This document shows positions 33,622 to 43,475 of a DNA stretch of 64,000 nucleotides, piece after piece. The number at the start of each line of letters is the position of its first letter. The first letter of the stretch is position 1. The position numbers and the translations under genes are program-made. The stretch is from Thiomicrorhabdus sp. Milos-T2 (GTDB lineage Bacteria; Pseudomonadota; Gammaproteobacteria; Thiomicrospirales; Thiomicrospiraceae), in contig NZ_KL370892.1 of the NCBI RefSeq assembly GCF_000702325.1, positions 124,001-188,000 of the forward strand. The letters run 5' to 3'. A model generated the notes under the pieces. That model was not told the origin of the DNA. It was given only the letters and a program-made list of their open reading frames with translations, and searched no databases.

Positions 33622-34098
33622 ATGTTTAATGTTCTATTTCTGTGCACAGGAAACTCTAAAAGAAGCATTATGGCCGAAGCCATTTTAAACAATAGGGGCA
33701 AGGATCGCTTTAGGGCTTTTAGTGCGGGAAGCCATCCAAAAAAGGAAGTGGATCCAAATGCTATTGAAATCATCAAAGCCGCTGGCATAGAGGTACCCAG
33801 TGATATTACACCCAAAAGCTGGGAAGTCTTTGGGCAAGAAGATGCGCCAAAAATGGATTTTGTAATCACCGTTTGCGACAAAGCAAAAGGCGAACTATGT
33901 CCAGTTTGGCCAGGTCAACCCATGTCTGCTCATTGGGGAGTCGAAGATCCCCAGGAAAAGGATGGCGATTTAAGAGAATATAGGGACGTACTCAGAATCT
34001 TAACGACCCGCATTCAACTATTTACTCTATTAAAACACCAAAACCTTAGCCGAATGAAACTTCAGCAAGAAATGGATGAAATTGGTCTAAAACAATAA
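33622..34098 (+). CDS. arsC: Arsenate reductase, low-molecular-weight phosphatase type
   Basis: 158 residues. The P-loop is FLCTGNSKRSIM (CX5R), with catalytic Cys near residue 8. The later redox cysteines appear in VCDKAKGELCPVWPG. This is the thioredoxin-coupled ArsC family related to LMW tyrosine phosphatases. It reduces arsenate to arsenite for export. It follows the GAPDH gene on the same strand, separated by the TTAAC repeat, and has a GGAGA ribosome site. Confidence 0.9.
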   Translation: MFNVLFLCTGNSKRSIMAEAILNNRGKDRFRAFSAGSHPKKEVDPNAIEIIKAAGIEVPSDITPKSWEVFGQEDAPKMDFVITVCDKAKGELCPVWPGQPMSAHWGVEDPQEKDGDLREYRDVLRILTTRIQLFTLLKHQNLSRMKLQQEMDEIGLKQ

Positions 34099-34456
34099 CT
34101 TTCTCTTTTACCTCCTTACCTCCACTCAAAAATAGGTCATTATCAATAGACATTAATAATGACCAACGGCCAGCTTAGAATACTTGACCATTACAGTATC
34201 AGGCTGGGTGACAAGGCGTATAGTTTCTGGTTTAAACTATTTGATAAATGTGGTGTATTTTCGCTTCAGTTATATGACACCAAATAGTAATGTTTGAGTT
34301 AATGACTTTGCCTATCAGAATTTTTTTAGCTTTTCAAAAAGTTCTCGTGCAAAGGTCTCAAAGAAATAAAAATAGACGCAAAATATTCAAATAAATATCG
34401 ATTCTCTTTTTGTTTTTTAAAAGTTTCTAGATTGCATTGGATGCCTGGTGATACTG
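34099..34456. other. Intergenic region with a MITE end
   Basis: 358 bases without a gene. TCTCGTGCAAAGGTCTC at 34343-34359 is a perfect MITE right end; no matching left end is nearby, only the diverged AATGACCAAC region further left. The rest holds nothing I recognise. Confidence 0.65.
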
Positions 34457-34705
34457 CTAATAAACCTGAAATGTGCCCCCTGTATTCGGATAATGCAAAT
34501 AGCCTTTATAGCATTGGATGCTTTCTGCTACATCTAAAGAGATTCCGTAAGTTTCAGCAAGCTTAACTTCAATTTGTTTTTGCTCTTGATAATAGCTTGG
34601 TGCGTATTGAGATATCATCCAAATAGACCAAATAAATATTCCGACCAAAACGGTCTTTAATACTCGTTCTATCCAAATGATTTCTTGTGGGTTTTGATAA
34701 GCCAT
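34457..34705 (-). CDS. Small membrane protein, unknown
   Basis: 82 residues with one hydrophobic segment (VLKTVLVGIFIWSIWMISQ, about residues 15-34) and a soluble C-terminal part with one Cys (SIQCYKGYLH). An AAGGAG site precedes the ATG. Small proteins of this kind are frequent in integrative elements; the adjacent HD-domain gene supports that setting. The family is unknown. Confidence 0.55.
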   Translation of the reverse strand: MAYQNPQEIIWIERVLKTVLVGIFIWSIWMISQYAPSYYQEQKQIEVKLAETYGISLDVAESIQCYKGYLHYPNTGGTFQVY

Positions 34706-34821
34706 AGCATTCTCCTTTACATGATTAAATAAAACCTTTCTCTATGAAGACGATTCCGTCAAATTTTGAACGTCTGTGAAAGCCTTGAGAAAGGTATTTT
34801 GCTTATTATTTAAAGAGGCCA

Positions 34822-35769
34822 TTAATTCAAACGATTAAGGTAATGTTTGTTGGCTCCAATATTGAGTTCAGCAAAGTGAAAGTATTCCGGCTTATCTTTA
34901 AACGCCATGCTCCTTAAAGATGCTGATGTGCTGAGCCTATCTGCCATTTTTATAGCATTACCTGACACAAAACGACAGATACCTTGCTTTTCTGTCCAAG
35001 TCAATAGGTATTGCAGTGTCTCAGCCCCCTCTTTCCAGTATTCGTTCAAGGTATTGATAGGCTCAGCAAGCAGCATAAGCGTGAATTGATCATGATCAAT
35101 CAATCGTCCTGTTGAGGAATGCTGATTGAGTCCAATAGTTTTAACCTTTCCCACATCATGAAATATTGCCGCAATAACGGCAACTTCTTTTTCCTTCCTT
35201 GAAACATCAATAAGTGACTCTACCGTTTGTTGGGTCATCAAGGCACACTCTAACGAGTGCATCAGTAATCCTCCTGGAAAACTATGGTGATGACGTTTGC
35301 TGGCAGGAATACTCACAAAGGCCGTCATCAATGGTTTATCCATTAACACTTCTCTTGCAAACATTCTCAACGGAATAACACTTAAGGTCTCAATCAACTC
35401 AAACAGCTGATACAGTGATTCAAAATCATAGCAGGCCTGGTAGATTGGATAGAGTTGTTCAAGCGTTAAGGTGCTTTTAAAAAGTCGCCAGTTCAGAACT
35501 GAGCCATCATTACCTTGCTCTAACCATAGGTAGAGTGATTCATTATTTTGAAGGTTTAGGCTTTCATATCGCTGATTGATTTCAGAGTAATCTTCGCTAT
35601 CGACTTGGATATAGTGAGTTAGGTAGTGTTGGTCTATTAGACTCACCTGACACCAACCGTAATCGGAACAGCCTAACTCTTGTCCAAAAATACCAGCATA
35701 GCCAATAAGCTGTTTACCATTGCCGACTTGGAGACGTTTTTGTTGGTTGTAAAGCATAATTGGGTTCAT
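34822..35769 (-). CDS. HD-domain protein, TraI/relaxase-region type
   Basis: 315 residues. The core HHHSFPGGLLMHSLECALMT ... IAAIFHDVGKVKTIG is a metal-dependent HD phosphohydrolase domain (His in HSLE, HD in FHDVGK) at about residues 160-225. This arrangement is common in the TraI-like HD proteins of integrative conjugative elements and also in YhaM-type nucleases. The N-terminal 150 residues are not recognised. With the small membrane gene and the regulator fragment it appears to be a remnant next to tRNA genes. Confidence 0.7.
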   Translation of the reverse strand: MNPIMLYNQQKRLQVGNGKQLIGYAGIFGQELGCSDYGWCQVSLIDQHYLTHYIQVDSEDYSEINQRYESLNLQNNESLYLWLEQGNDGSVLNWRLFKSTLTLEQLYPIYQACYDFESLYQLFELIETLSVIPLRMFAREVLMDKPLMTAFVSIPASKRHHHSFPGGLLMHSLECALMTQQTVESLIDVSRKEKEVAVIAAIFHDVGKVKTIGLNQHSSTGRLIDHDQFTLMLLAEPINTLNEYWKEGAETLQYLLTWTEKQGICRFVSGNAIKMADRLSTSASLRSMAFKDKPEYFHFAELNIGANKHYLNRLN

Positions 35770-35822
35770 TGATAGACCTCCATCGTTATCTGTTCTTTTA
35801 GTTGTGTAACAAGGTGTTCAAG

Positions 35823-35954
35823 ATCAAAGTTGGTTACAGCACTTCAACTGACACTCTCAATAAACTATGCGATTTTTTTGATTATGAGATTTCAGAATTG
35901 GTTAAATATGTTTCAGAAGATCAAATGCAGAAAAAGACCGATACAGAAGAGTAA
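35823..35954 (+). pseudogene. 3' fragment of a Cro/CI-type (XRE) regulator gene
   Basis: The frame ending at 35952-35954 encodes STDTLNKLCDFFDYEISELV and a short acidic tail. This is the last helix of the XRE helix-turn-helix domain and the usual continuation in small phage-like repressors. The N-terminal part is missing. It supports an old integration event beside tRNA-Phe. The rest of 35770-36065 shows nothing else. Confidence 0.55.
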
Positions 35955-36065
35955 AGTTAGATAATTTAGTCCTTTTGTCGATTTAACAAAATTGACGAGT
36001 ACTTGGGCACAAAATGGGCACCATCTGGGCACAGCGAATAAAATCATATTTTTTCAAAATAAAAT

Positions 36066-36094
36066 TTGACAGTCGCGAAGCCCGTCCATATAAT
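36066..36094 (+). promoter_or_regulatory. Sigma-70 promoter of tRNA-Phe
   Basis: TTGACA (36066-36071), 17-base spacer, TATAAT (36089-36094): a perfect consensus promoter, 16 bases before tRNA-Phe. It should also drive the following tRNA-Leu. Confidence 0.9.
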
Positions 36095-36110
36095 ACGCCC
36101 ATTCTATTTT

Positions 36111-36186
36111 GGCCTGATAGCTCAGTCGGTAGAGCAAGGGATTGAAAATCCCTGTGTCCCTGGTTCGATTCCAGGTCAGGCCACCA
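36111..36186 (+). tRNA. tRNA-Phe (GAA)
   Basis: 76 bases with an encoded CCA. Acceptor arms GGCCTGA/TCAGGCC pair fully; anticodon GAA lies in the loop GATTGAAAATC; the T-arm is GGTTCGATTCC. Directly downstream of a consensus promoter. Confidence 0.96.
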
Positions 36187-36226
36187 TATTTTAATAGGGT
36201 GTTTAATTTAGTTAAACATCTTATTC

Positions 36227-36310
<84 letters not shown>

Positions 36311-36316
36311 ATTCAA

Positions 36317-36350
36317 AAACCTCGATTGATTCGTCAATCGGGGTTTTTTT
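36317..36350 (+). terminator. Terminator of the tRNA unit
   Basis: CCTCGATTGA and TCAATCGGGG form a stem with a four-base loop followed by seven T, six bases after tRNA-Leu. Confidence 0.9.
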
Positions 36351-36445
36351 ATGTCTAAAATTTACCTAAATTCACGTGATATTGGCAATACACTAACTAA
36401 ACAAACCTGTAATTGTTTTATTTAATTTTGTTTAATTAAGAAGCT

Positions 36446-36457
36446 ACCAGGCCTGGT
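36446..36457. repeat. ACCAGGCCTGGT palindrome, intergenic copy
   Basis: Extended as CTACCAGGCCTGGTAA, between the tRNA terminator and the 3' end of pgl, that is, between convergent units. Confidence 0.85.
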
Positions 36458-36598
36458 AACTTTAGGTTTGAATGATTTAAAAATACTCAAAAGACATTAC
36501 TTAAAACGACATATACTCTAAAACCTCTTTCTTAAATGCATATTTACAAACAGCGGCTTTAGAAGTTTAGGGGTTTAGCTTAACTCCCTCTATTACAC

Positions 36599-37348
36599 TC
36601 ATTCTCCTAATGCTGCTTTATCTATATAGACTTTGGTTTGTTGACCACTGACGAGAGCTATTGGTAAAGCTTGATTTTGGTTAAGCCATTCAGAAACAGC
36701 TTGTTGTTTACCCGCACCGGTTATGATTTTTATCAATACGCGACTTTTAGAAAATGCCACATAATTTAAACTAACACGCTGTAAAGGCGCTTTAGGTGAG
36801 TTGTTTTCAATGATAATGGGCGCACTGATAAAATCGCTTTCACAAGCCTTTTCACAGCAAATTGTTTGCACACTTTGGGCTTCGTTATGTTCTGGAAATA
36901 AGCTTGCTGTGTGCCCATCTTCACCCATTCCTAATAAACAAACATCAAATGCTTTGACTTCATCAAACAAACAGGCATAGTCATTGGCGGCTGATTTTGC
37001 GCCTTTTTCAACTTGCATAAAATGAATGTTTTGCTCAGGAATGGAAACTTTTGTTAACCAGTTTTGGAGCAGAGCTTGGCTGTTTCGTTCATTATCTTCA
37101 AAGGGTAAAACCCGTTCATCGCCCATATAAATATGCCAGTTAGCCCAGTCAGCATTAGCTTGACTAAGCAACTGGTAACAACGATTTGGAGTGGAACCAC
37201 CTGCGGTAATAAAGTGAAACTCACCCTGCTTGGAAATAGCTTGTTTGGCAAGCTCTAATATTTCTTTAGTAAGTTGTTGAGCGAGCTGCTCAGCCTCATT
37301 AAAAACAAACCAATTTTCAGGAAGTGTGGATGTCGTCACTAGAGTCAC
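36599..37348 (-). CDS. pgl: 6-phosphogluconolactonase
   Basis: 249 residues. The family blocks [29 protein letters not shown] and [16 protein letters not shown] are present. It hydrolyses 6-phosphogluconolactone in the oxidative pentose phosphate pathway. It starts with GTG at 37348, overlapping the zwf stop by four bases (GTGA). Last gene of the gpgP-gpgS-phosphorylase-gnd-zwf-pgl run. Confidence 0.93.
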   Translation of the reverse strand: MTLVTTSTLPENWFVFNEAEQLAQQLTKEILELAKQAISKQGEFHFITAGGSTPNRCYQLLSQANADWANWHIYMGDERVLPFEDNERNSQALLQNWLTKVSIPEQNIHFMQVEKGAKSAANDYACLFDEVKAFDVCLLGMGEDGHTASLFPEHNEAQSVQTICCEKACESDFISAPIIIENNSPKAPLQRVSLNYVAFSKSRVLIKIITGAGKQQAVSEWLNQNQALPIALVSGQQTKVYIDKAALGE

Positions 37349-38829
37349 TCTTTACAATGCTGATTAATATAAGTACGCCAGTATTGTTCAGGATGTTCAA
37401 ACAGTTTTTGTGAACCTTCAGGGCCCCAACTTCCGGATGGATAGGTATCAATATAGTCTGTTTGGCTTGCCCATTCGGTTAATATTGGGTCAACAACATT
37501 CCAGGCTGCTTTTACTTCATCAAAACGTAAGAATAGCGAACGGTCACCTTTAATGACATCTAATAAAAGTTCTTCATAGGCATCTATTTTGGAGTTTTTA
37601 TCGTATTTCATTGCCGCATCTAAACTGATTTGCTCGGTATTAATCTCTAGGCCAGGTTGCTTGGCTATCATCTCAATTTTAATGGATTCATCAGGTTGAA
37701 TACCAAATATAATCCAGTTTGGTTCCATCTTTTTCACTTGAGAGTCGCGGAAAAACTGTTTTGGAGGGTGCTTAAAACAGATGGAGACCAGGGTTTTGGA
37801 CTCTTTCATGTTTTTACCCGTTTGGATATAAAACGGCACGCCTTCCCAACGCCAGTTATCAATATATAGTTTTAAAGCGGCATAGGTTTCGGTAACGGAA
37901 TCTGTTGCAACACTTGGCTCATCTAAATAGCTATGCACCGGGTTATCATGCACAAAGCCTTCGGAATATTGAGCACGATATGCATGGCCTTTAACTTGTT
38001 TCTTTTGAATTGGTCGAATAGATTTAAGGAGTTTAACCTTTTCATCTCGCAGCGACTCCGCACCCATTGAAGCAGGCGGCTCCATAGCGACTAAGGCTAA
38101 TAGCTGCAATAAATGACTTTGAATCATGTCACGTAAAGCCCCACTTTGATCATAGTAACCCGCCCGCGTACCCACAGGTTTATCTTCTGCATGAGTAATT
38201 TGAATATGGTCAATGGTATTGCGGTTCCACAATGGCTCCATCAAGGCATTGGCAAAACGAAAAACCATGACATTTTGAACCATCCCTTTACCTAAGTAAT
38301 GATCAATACGATAAGTCTGTTCTTCGGTTAGCGCTTGAGAGATTTTATTTTGTAAGGCAGCCGCACTTTCAACATCGTAACCAAAGGGTTTTTCTAGCAC
38401 GACACGGCGCCAACCTTTAGTTTCATCCAATAAACCATGCGCCTTTAATTCGGCAGTCACTTGGCCAAATAAGTCGGGGCCTAAAGAGAGATAAAAAGCG
38501 ATTTTAGAAGAGTATTTGGCATCCGCTAGTGTTTCAGCCAACATCTCGTAGGCCTCTGGCTGAGAGATGTCCATTTGTACATAATCCATACGCTTTACAA
38601 AGGCATCAAAAACTTGGCGATCAAATCCACCACGGGCAATCGGTTCAATGTACTTTTGAATTTCTGCTTGCCAATCCGCTTGCTGCCAATCACGACGACC
38701 AATCGCCACGATTCGCATATCTTCAGGCAAGCGACCAACGCATTCTAAATGGTAAAAAGCAGGCATTAATTTAGTTAGCGACAAATTACCTGTCGCACCA
38801 AATACCACATAAGTATTGGCTTCAACCAT
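37345..38829 (-). CDS. zwf: Glucose-6-phosphate 1-dehydrogenase
   Basis: 494 residues. NADP-binding [21 protein letters not shown] at the N-terminus, where SLTK replaces the usual DLxxR-like order; the substrate site [13 protein letters not shown], and VLEKPFGYD. It makes 6-phosphogluconolactone and NADPH. GAGG ribosome site inside the end of gnd; the gap is two bases. Confidence 0.95.
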   Translation of the reverse strand: MVEANTYVVFGATGNLSLTKLMPAFYHLECVGRLPEDMRIVAIGRRDWQQADWQAEIQKYIEPIARGGFDRQVFDAFVKRMDYVQMDISQPEAYEMLAETLADAKYSSKIAFYLSLGPDLFGQVTAELKAHGLLDETKGWRRVVLEKPFGYDVESAAALQNKISQALTEEQTYRIDHYLGKGMVQNVMVFRFANALMEPLWNRNTIDHIQITHAEDKPVGTRAGYYDQSGALRDMIQSHLLQLLALVAMEPPASMGAESLRDEKVKLLKSIRPIQKKQVKGHAYRAQYSEGFVHDNPVHSYLDEPSVATDSVTETYAALKLYIDNWRWEGVPFYIQTGKNMKESKTLVSICFKHPPKQFFRDSQVKKMEPNWIIFGIQPDESIKIEMIAKQPGLEINTEQISLDAAMKYDKNSKIDAYEELLLDVIKGDRSLFLRFDEVKAAWNVVDPILTEWASQTDYIDTYPSGSWGPEGSQKLFEHPEQYWRTYINQHCKE

Positions 38830-38831
38830 GA

Positions 38832-40289
38832 TTAAACCTCATACGTTGTAGAGCTTATATTACCGCCTGACTGAATCCAATCAGTATGGAAAAACTCTCC
38901 ACGTGGAGCATCAACACGTTCATAGGTATGAGCGCCAAAGTAATCACGTTGAGCTTGTAATAAATTAGCAGGAACCACTTCACTACGATAGCCATCAAAA
39001 AATGCCAGAGCAGAGCTTAAGGTTGGTGTTGGAATTTGCTGTTCTATCCCAAAAATAATGGCTTTTCGCCATTGTGGTTCAGCGCCTTTAATTGCTTTTT
39101 CAAAGAAAGTAGCTTGCAGTAAATTAGCCAGGCCTGGTTGTTTTTCATAAGCTTGTTTAATTTCACCTAAGAAGCGACTACGAATAATACAACCACCACG
39201 CCACATTAGGGCAATTCCACCGTAGTTTAAGTCCCAAGAATAAGCTTTAGCCGCTTCAGCCATTAGCATATAACCTTGTGCGTAAGAGACAATTTTTGAG
39301 GCATATAACGCATCATGAATAGATGCAATAATGGCTTGTTTCTCTTCTTCAGAATAATTTTTAGCGGATGCTTTTCGTGGATAAATTTTTGAGGCTTCTA
39401 CACGCTCAGACTTTAAGGCCGATAAACAACGTGCGTAAACCGATTCGGTAATCAAAGTAACCGGAATTCCAAGCTCTAATGAACTAATCCCTGTCCATTT
39501 TCCTGTGCCTTTTTGGCCTGCGGCATCTAAAATCTTATCAACTAATGGCTCTCCATCAGTATCTTTAAAACTTAAAATCTCCGCAGTAATTTCAATTAAA
39601 TAGGAATCTAAAACGCCTTTATTCCACTCAGAAAACACGGTTTGGCATTCGTCAGCACTCATACCTAAACCTTCACGCATTAGCTGATAGGCTTCTGAAA
39701 TCAATTGCATATCACCGTATTCAATACCATTATGAACCATCTTCACATAGTGCCCGGCACCGTCATCACCTACCCAGTCACAACAAGCCTCATCACCTGA
39801 CTTAGCTGCAATAGATTGAAAAATAGGTTTAACACTTTCCCAGGCCTTTTTGTTTCCACCAGGCATAATCGATGGCCCAAAACGTGCACCCTCTTCACCC
39901 CCAGAAACTCCTGACCCAATAAACAAAATACCTTTTTCTGCTAGCTCTTTTGTTCTGCGATTTGAATCAATATAAAGTGAGTTACCGCCATCAATAATAA
40001 TGTCGCCTTCATCAAGCAGAGGAACGAGCTGTTCAATAAACGCATCCACAACTTCGCCAGCTTTAACCATTAACATCACCTTACGAGGCGCGGCAAGAGA
40101 ATCCACTAACTCTTTTAAAGAGTATGCCGCGCTAATTGGAAAACCTTGAGCACGGTTCTGTATAAAGTCATTGGTTTTTTGTTCCGAACGGTTATAAACA
40201 CTAACATGAAAACCGTGTTCCGCCATATTCAAAACTAAATTTTGCCCCATAACGGCAAGGCCAATTAAACCAATATCTGCAGCTGACAT
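38832..40289 (-). CDS. gnd: 6-phosphogluconate dehydrogenase, decarboxylating
   Basis: 485 residues, the long form. NADP fold [21 protein letters not shown]; the substrate site [21 protein letters not shown] and the catalytic Lys in [16 protein letters not shown]; the C-terminal helical domain has [11 protein letters not shown]. Oxidises 6-phosphogluconate to ribulose-5-phosphate. Its leader contains a 9-bp tandem repeat just upstream of the AAGGA site. The gene contains one CCAGGCCTGGT. Confidence 0.95.
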   Translation of the reverse strand: MSAADIGLIGLAVMGQNLVLNMAEHGFHVSVYNRSEQKTNDFIQNRAQGFPISAAYSLKELVDSLAAPRKVMLMVKAGEVVDAFIEQLVPLLDEGDIIIDGGNSLYIDSNRRTKELAEKGILFIGSGVSGGEEGARFGPSIMPGGNKKAWESVKPIFQSIAAKSGDEACCDWVGDDGAGHYVKMVHNGIEYGDMQLISEAYQLMREGLGMSADECQTVFSEWNKGVLDSYLIEITAEILSFKDTDGEPLVDKILDAAGQKGTGKWTGISSLELGIPVTLITESVYARCLSALKSERVEASKIYPRKASAKNYSEEEKQAIIASIHDALYASKIVSYAQGYMLMAEAAKAYSWDLNYGGIALMWRGGCIIRSRFLGEIKQAYEKQPGLANLLQATFFEKAIKGAEPQWRKAIIFGIEQQIPTPTLSSALAFFDGYRSEVVPANLLQAQRDYFGAHTYERVDAPRGEFFHTDWIQSGGNISSTTYEV

Positions 40290-40303
40290 ATTTATTCCTT
40301 ATT

Positions 40304-40339
40304 TAATTCATGTAATTCATGTAATTCATGTAATTCATG
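40304..40339. repeat. TAATTCATG tandem repeat, four units
   Basis: Four perfect nine-base units between the phosphorylase stop and the gnd ribosome site. The copy number may vary by slippage and could alter transcript spacing or stability between the two genes. Confidence 0.9.
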
Positions 40340-40399
40340 TAAGACTTTAAGAGCTTTAAACAAGCCCTTTTGAGCAAAACGCTTTAAATGCGTTTTATA

Positions 40400-42154
40400 T
40401 TACCATCGATTAGTTATCCATACGGTTTGATAAGGCGCTAAGGTCATTTCACCATATAAATCAGTAATCATCTGACCACTAATAATTTCTCGCCACTCGT
40501 CCATATCAATTAAGTTTAACTGGGCTAAATTTAGAGTTTGTGATTGATTCGTGACATTATTAACCACAAAAACACTTTGATCACGCATCAAACTTTGGCG
40601 CCAAAATCCAAACAATGTATCCTCTAAATGCAATGTAAATTGGGTTGCATTTGGATGAAATGCCGCTTGTTCTTTACGCAGCGCAATTAAGTGGTTTAAA
40701 CCCTTTAATACCGCATAATGTTTGGAATTTGTATCTTCCAAAAGAGGGGTTAACTCACTCTCTTGCCATTGATGACGATTTATATCTCGATTATGCTCCG
40801 TTTTATGCAAACTTTCATAATCATTTTCGGTTGCAAAAAAAGAATGAATGTAAATCGCTGGCACACCTTCTAAAGCAATCGCAATCGCATGCGCGCATAA
40901 CATGCGTTGTACCTGATATTCATCTTCACCTTCACAAGTCCCTTTAAAGGCATCGATAAGGGCGATATTAATCTCATAAGGATTTTTTTCACCATTTAGT
41001 CCAGTACGCCAAGAAACTTTTGCACCAAAGGATTGTAATACATGAATCATATTTTGCAATTCTTCTGGATCAAGAAGACCTTCGGCAGGACGAACGCCAA
41101 TGCCATCGTGGCTGGCAATAAAGTTTAAATAGGTCGTCCCCATTTGCGCTGGCGGCATAGACATTAACCATGTTTTTAGGTGTTTGGCAGACCCTGTAAG
41201 CAATGAATTAATAAGCAATGGAGGTAATGAGAAGTTATAAACCATATGGGCTTCATTGGCATTACCAAAATAGGTCAAATTCTCACGTTTAGGTACATTC
41301 GTTTCTGTAATGATAATGGCATTAGACAGACGATATTCAATTAAGGCTCGCATTAATTGAATAGCCTGATGTGTCTCTGGCAGATGCATACAACTGGTAC
41401 CAATAATTTTCCATAAAAAACCGATGGCATCTAAGCGGAAAATGCTGGCACCCTTATCTATATACATTGAAATAAGGCGCATAATCTCTAGAAACACCTC
41501 TGGGTTAGAGAAGTTTAAATCTATTTGATCATGACTAAACGTGCACCAAACATACTTTTCGCCTTGCGGGGTCATGGTAGGTCTCAGCAAAGGCGTCGTT
41601 CGTGGTCGTACAACCTTAGACAAGTCATCTTCTAAACTGGCTTGTACAAAATAGTTTTGGTACTTTGGGTTTCCCTTAGTAAATTCTTTAAACCAGGCAT
41701 GTTCACTTGAACAATGGTTTACAACTAAATCCGCCATAATTCGGTAATCTTGGCTAATTTCAGTTACGTCTGACCAATCACCTAAATCGGGATTAATGTT
41801 TTCATAGTCAGAAACGGCAAACCCTCCATCCGAGGTATAAGGATAATATGGCAGAATATGCACCATAGAAACAGTCTCTTTTAAGAACTTATCCAATACC
41901 TTTTTTAAGGTAGCAAGTGGCTGCTCATTAACGTTAACAATGGAATCGCCATAAGTGATAACCATGACATCTTTTTCATTCCAATGAGATTGGTGCGATA
42001 AAGGCATTTCACATTGCGTTTTATCAATCCCGGTTTTTTCAATAAACTGCTCAGCAAGTTCATGGGTATTCTCGCTAGGAAACAGTGATTGAATAAGCGG
42101 CGAAATACGCTCTATTAATGCATCATAAGCTTGTTGAGATGTAATAGTATGCAT
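40400..42154 (-). CDS. GH13 subfamily 18 phosphorylase, probably glucosylglycerate phosphorylase
   Basis: 584 residues. A sucrose-phosphorylase-type GH13 barrel: HILPYYPYTSDGGFAVSDY, ADLVVNHCSSEHAWF, FRLDAIGFLWK with the catalytic Asp, ITETNVP with the general acid Glu, and FIASHDGIGVRP. It transfers glucose from a glucoside to phosphate. Immediately upstream are the genes to make glucosylglycerate, so I infer that compound as substrate, giving glucose-1-phosphate and glycerate. Sucrose phosphorylase is the alternative. The GAGG site starts at 42154 and is 15 bases after gpgS. Confidence 0.85.
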   Translation of the reverse strand: MHTITSQQAYDALIERISPLIQSLFPSENTHELAEQFIEKTGIDKTQCEMPLSHQSHWNEKDVMVITYGDSIVNVNEQPLATLKKVLDKFLKETVSMVHILPYYPYTSDGGFAVSDYENINPDLGDWSDVTEISQDYRIMADLVVNHCSSEHAWFKEFTKGNPKYQNYFVQASLEDDLSKVVRPRTTPLLRPTMTPQGEKYVWCTFSHDQIDLNFSNPEVFLEIMRLISMYIDKGASIFRLDAIGFLWKIIGTSCMHLPETHQAIQLMRALIEYRLSNAIIITETNVPKRENLTYFGNANEAHMVYNFSLPPLLINSLLTGSAKHLKTWLMSMPPAQMGTTYLNFIASHDGIGVRPAEGLLDPEELQNMIHVLQSFGAKVSWRTGLNGEKNPYEINIALIDAFKGTCEGEDEYQVQRMLCAHAIAIALEGVPAIYIHSFFATENDYESLHKTEHNRDINRHQWQESELTPLLEDTNSKHYAVLKGLNHLIALRKEQAAFHPNATQFTLHLEDTLFGFWRQSLMRDQSVFVVNNVTNQSQTLNLAQLNLIDMDEWREIISGQMITDLYGEMTLAPYQTVWITNRW

Positions 42155-42169
42155 GGTAAAACCTCTTAA

Positions 42170-43408
42170 TTATTTCGCTTTATACTCTTCCATATCCGCA
42201 TCTACTGCTGCCGTAATTTCTTGCAATATATCCGGAAAAGCCGATGAAACTCTGTTCCATGAAGGAATAAATGGCGTTTCCATCGGTGCATCTAAAAAGT
42301 GTTTACCGGCTTTAATAATGTTTTCGCAAAACATCTCTACCGCAATTTCTTCCTTATGCACATCAAGGTTTAATCCATTCATCATGGCATCATTGCGATA
42401 AGACTCAATCAAATCTAATGCAATACGGTAATAGGTCGCTTTAAGCGTTCTAAAACCTTCTGTTGTAAACGTCACACCTTCAGCGGCTAATTTACGATAA
42501 AACGCCTTGGCAATATCTATCGACATTTTAGAAAGCCCTTTCTGGGCATCTTCAGCGGATAAGTCTTGATGTTTATGATCATAAATATCAGCAATATCCA
42601 CCTGACATATTCGGTTTGAGCTGATATTACGTTTCATTTCAGAAAGTACACCAATCTCTAAACCCCAATCTGAAGGAATTCGTAAATCTGAAATAACCCC
42701 GGTTCTAAAAGCAAATTCACCCGCTAAAGGGTAACGATAAGAGTCAATGTGATCTAGATACTCACTCGCTCTTTCATTTTGCTCACCTGCTGTTTTTTGG
42801 AGTGCTCTAATGAGTGGAGTAACTAATAAACGGGTTACTCGGCCATTCATTGTGCCGTTAGCAATACGAGTATAAAAACCTTTTGCAAAGGCATAGTTAA
42901 ATTGAGGATTGGCTACCGGATAAATTAGTCGTGCTAATAAGGATCGGTCATAAGTAACAATATCGCAGTCATGTAAGGCAACAGATTCAACCTTATTTGA
43001 ACCCAAAACATAACCGGTCATATACCAAACATTTCGCCCTTTACCGGGTGCTTCTGGTGCAATACCTTCACTTACCAGCTTTTTATGAATGGCTTGCATT
43101 CTTGGACCATCATTCCAAATCACTTTTACGTTTTGTGGTAAGACTGAAAAATACTCCAAGGCATGACGATATTCCGCCTCATTTGCTCTATCCAAGCCCA
43201 CGACAATCTCTTCTAAATAGGGTACCGACTTAAGTTCTTCAACAATGGTTGCCAAAGCAGGAGTTTGCAATTCTGAATACAAACTAGGCAAGATTAAACC
43301 TAGCGGTCGCTGTTTACTGTATTTAAGTAAATCTGCCTCCATCTCTTCAATAGGTCTATCCACTAAATTATGTAAAGTGGTAATAATGCCGTTCTGATAA
43401 AAATCCAT
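42170..43408 (-). CDS. gpgS: Glucosyl-3-phosphoglycerate synthase
   Basis: 412 residues, GT81 family. The N-terminal GILPSLYSEL-like strand is followed by VVGLDRANEAEYRHALEYF, the nucleotide-binding and phosphoglycerate segments (PGKGRNVWYMTGYVLG), and the metal-binding DCDIVTYDR. SDWGLEIGVLSEM carries later donor-site residues. It joins glucose from an NDP-glucose to 3-phosphoglycerate. Followed by phosphatase action this makes glucosylglycerate, a compatible solute of salt and nitrogen stress. GGAG site before the start; gpgP-like gene precedes it. Confidence 0.9.
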   Translation of the reverse strand: MDFYQNGIITTLHNLVDRPIEEMEADLLKYSKQRPLGLILPSLYSELQTPALATIVEELKSVPYLEEIVVGLDRANEAEYRHALEYFSVLPQNVKVIWNDGPRMQAIHKKLVSEGIAPEAPGKGRNVWYMTGYVLGSNKVESVALHDCDIVTYDRSLLARLIYPVANPQFNYAFAKGFYTRIANGTMNGRVTRLLVTPLIRALQKTAGEQNERASEYLDHIDSYRYPLAGEFAFRTGVISDLRIPSDWGLEIGVLSEMKRNISSNRICQVDIADIYDHKHQDLSAEDAQKGLSKMSIDIAKAFYRKLAAEGVTFTTEGFRTLKATYYRIALDLIESYRNDAMMNGLNLDVHKEEIAVEMFCENIIKAGKHFLDAPMETPFIPSWNRVSSAFPDILQEITAAVDADMEEYKAK

Positions 43409-43475
43409 ACTTGCTCCTTCCCATCATTGGGAGTTTAGATATCTTGTGATTCTTAAGTGTTAGTAAATGCCTCTA

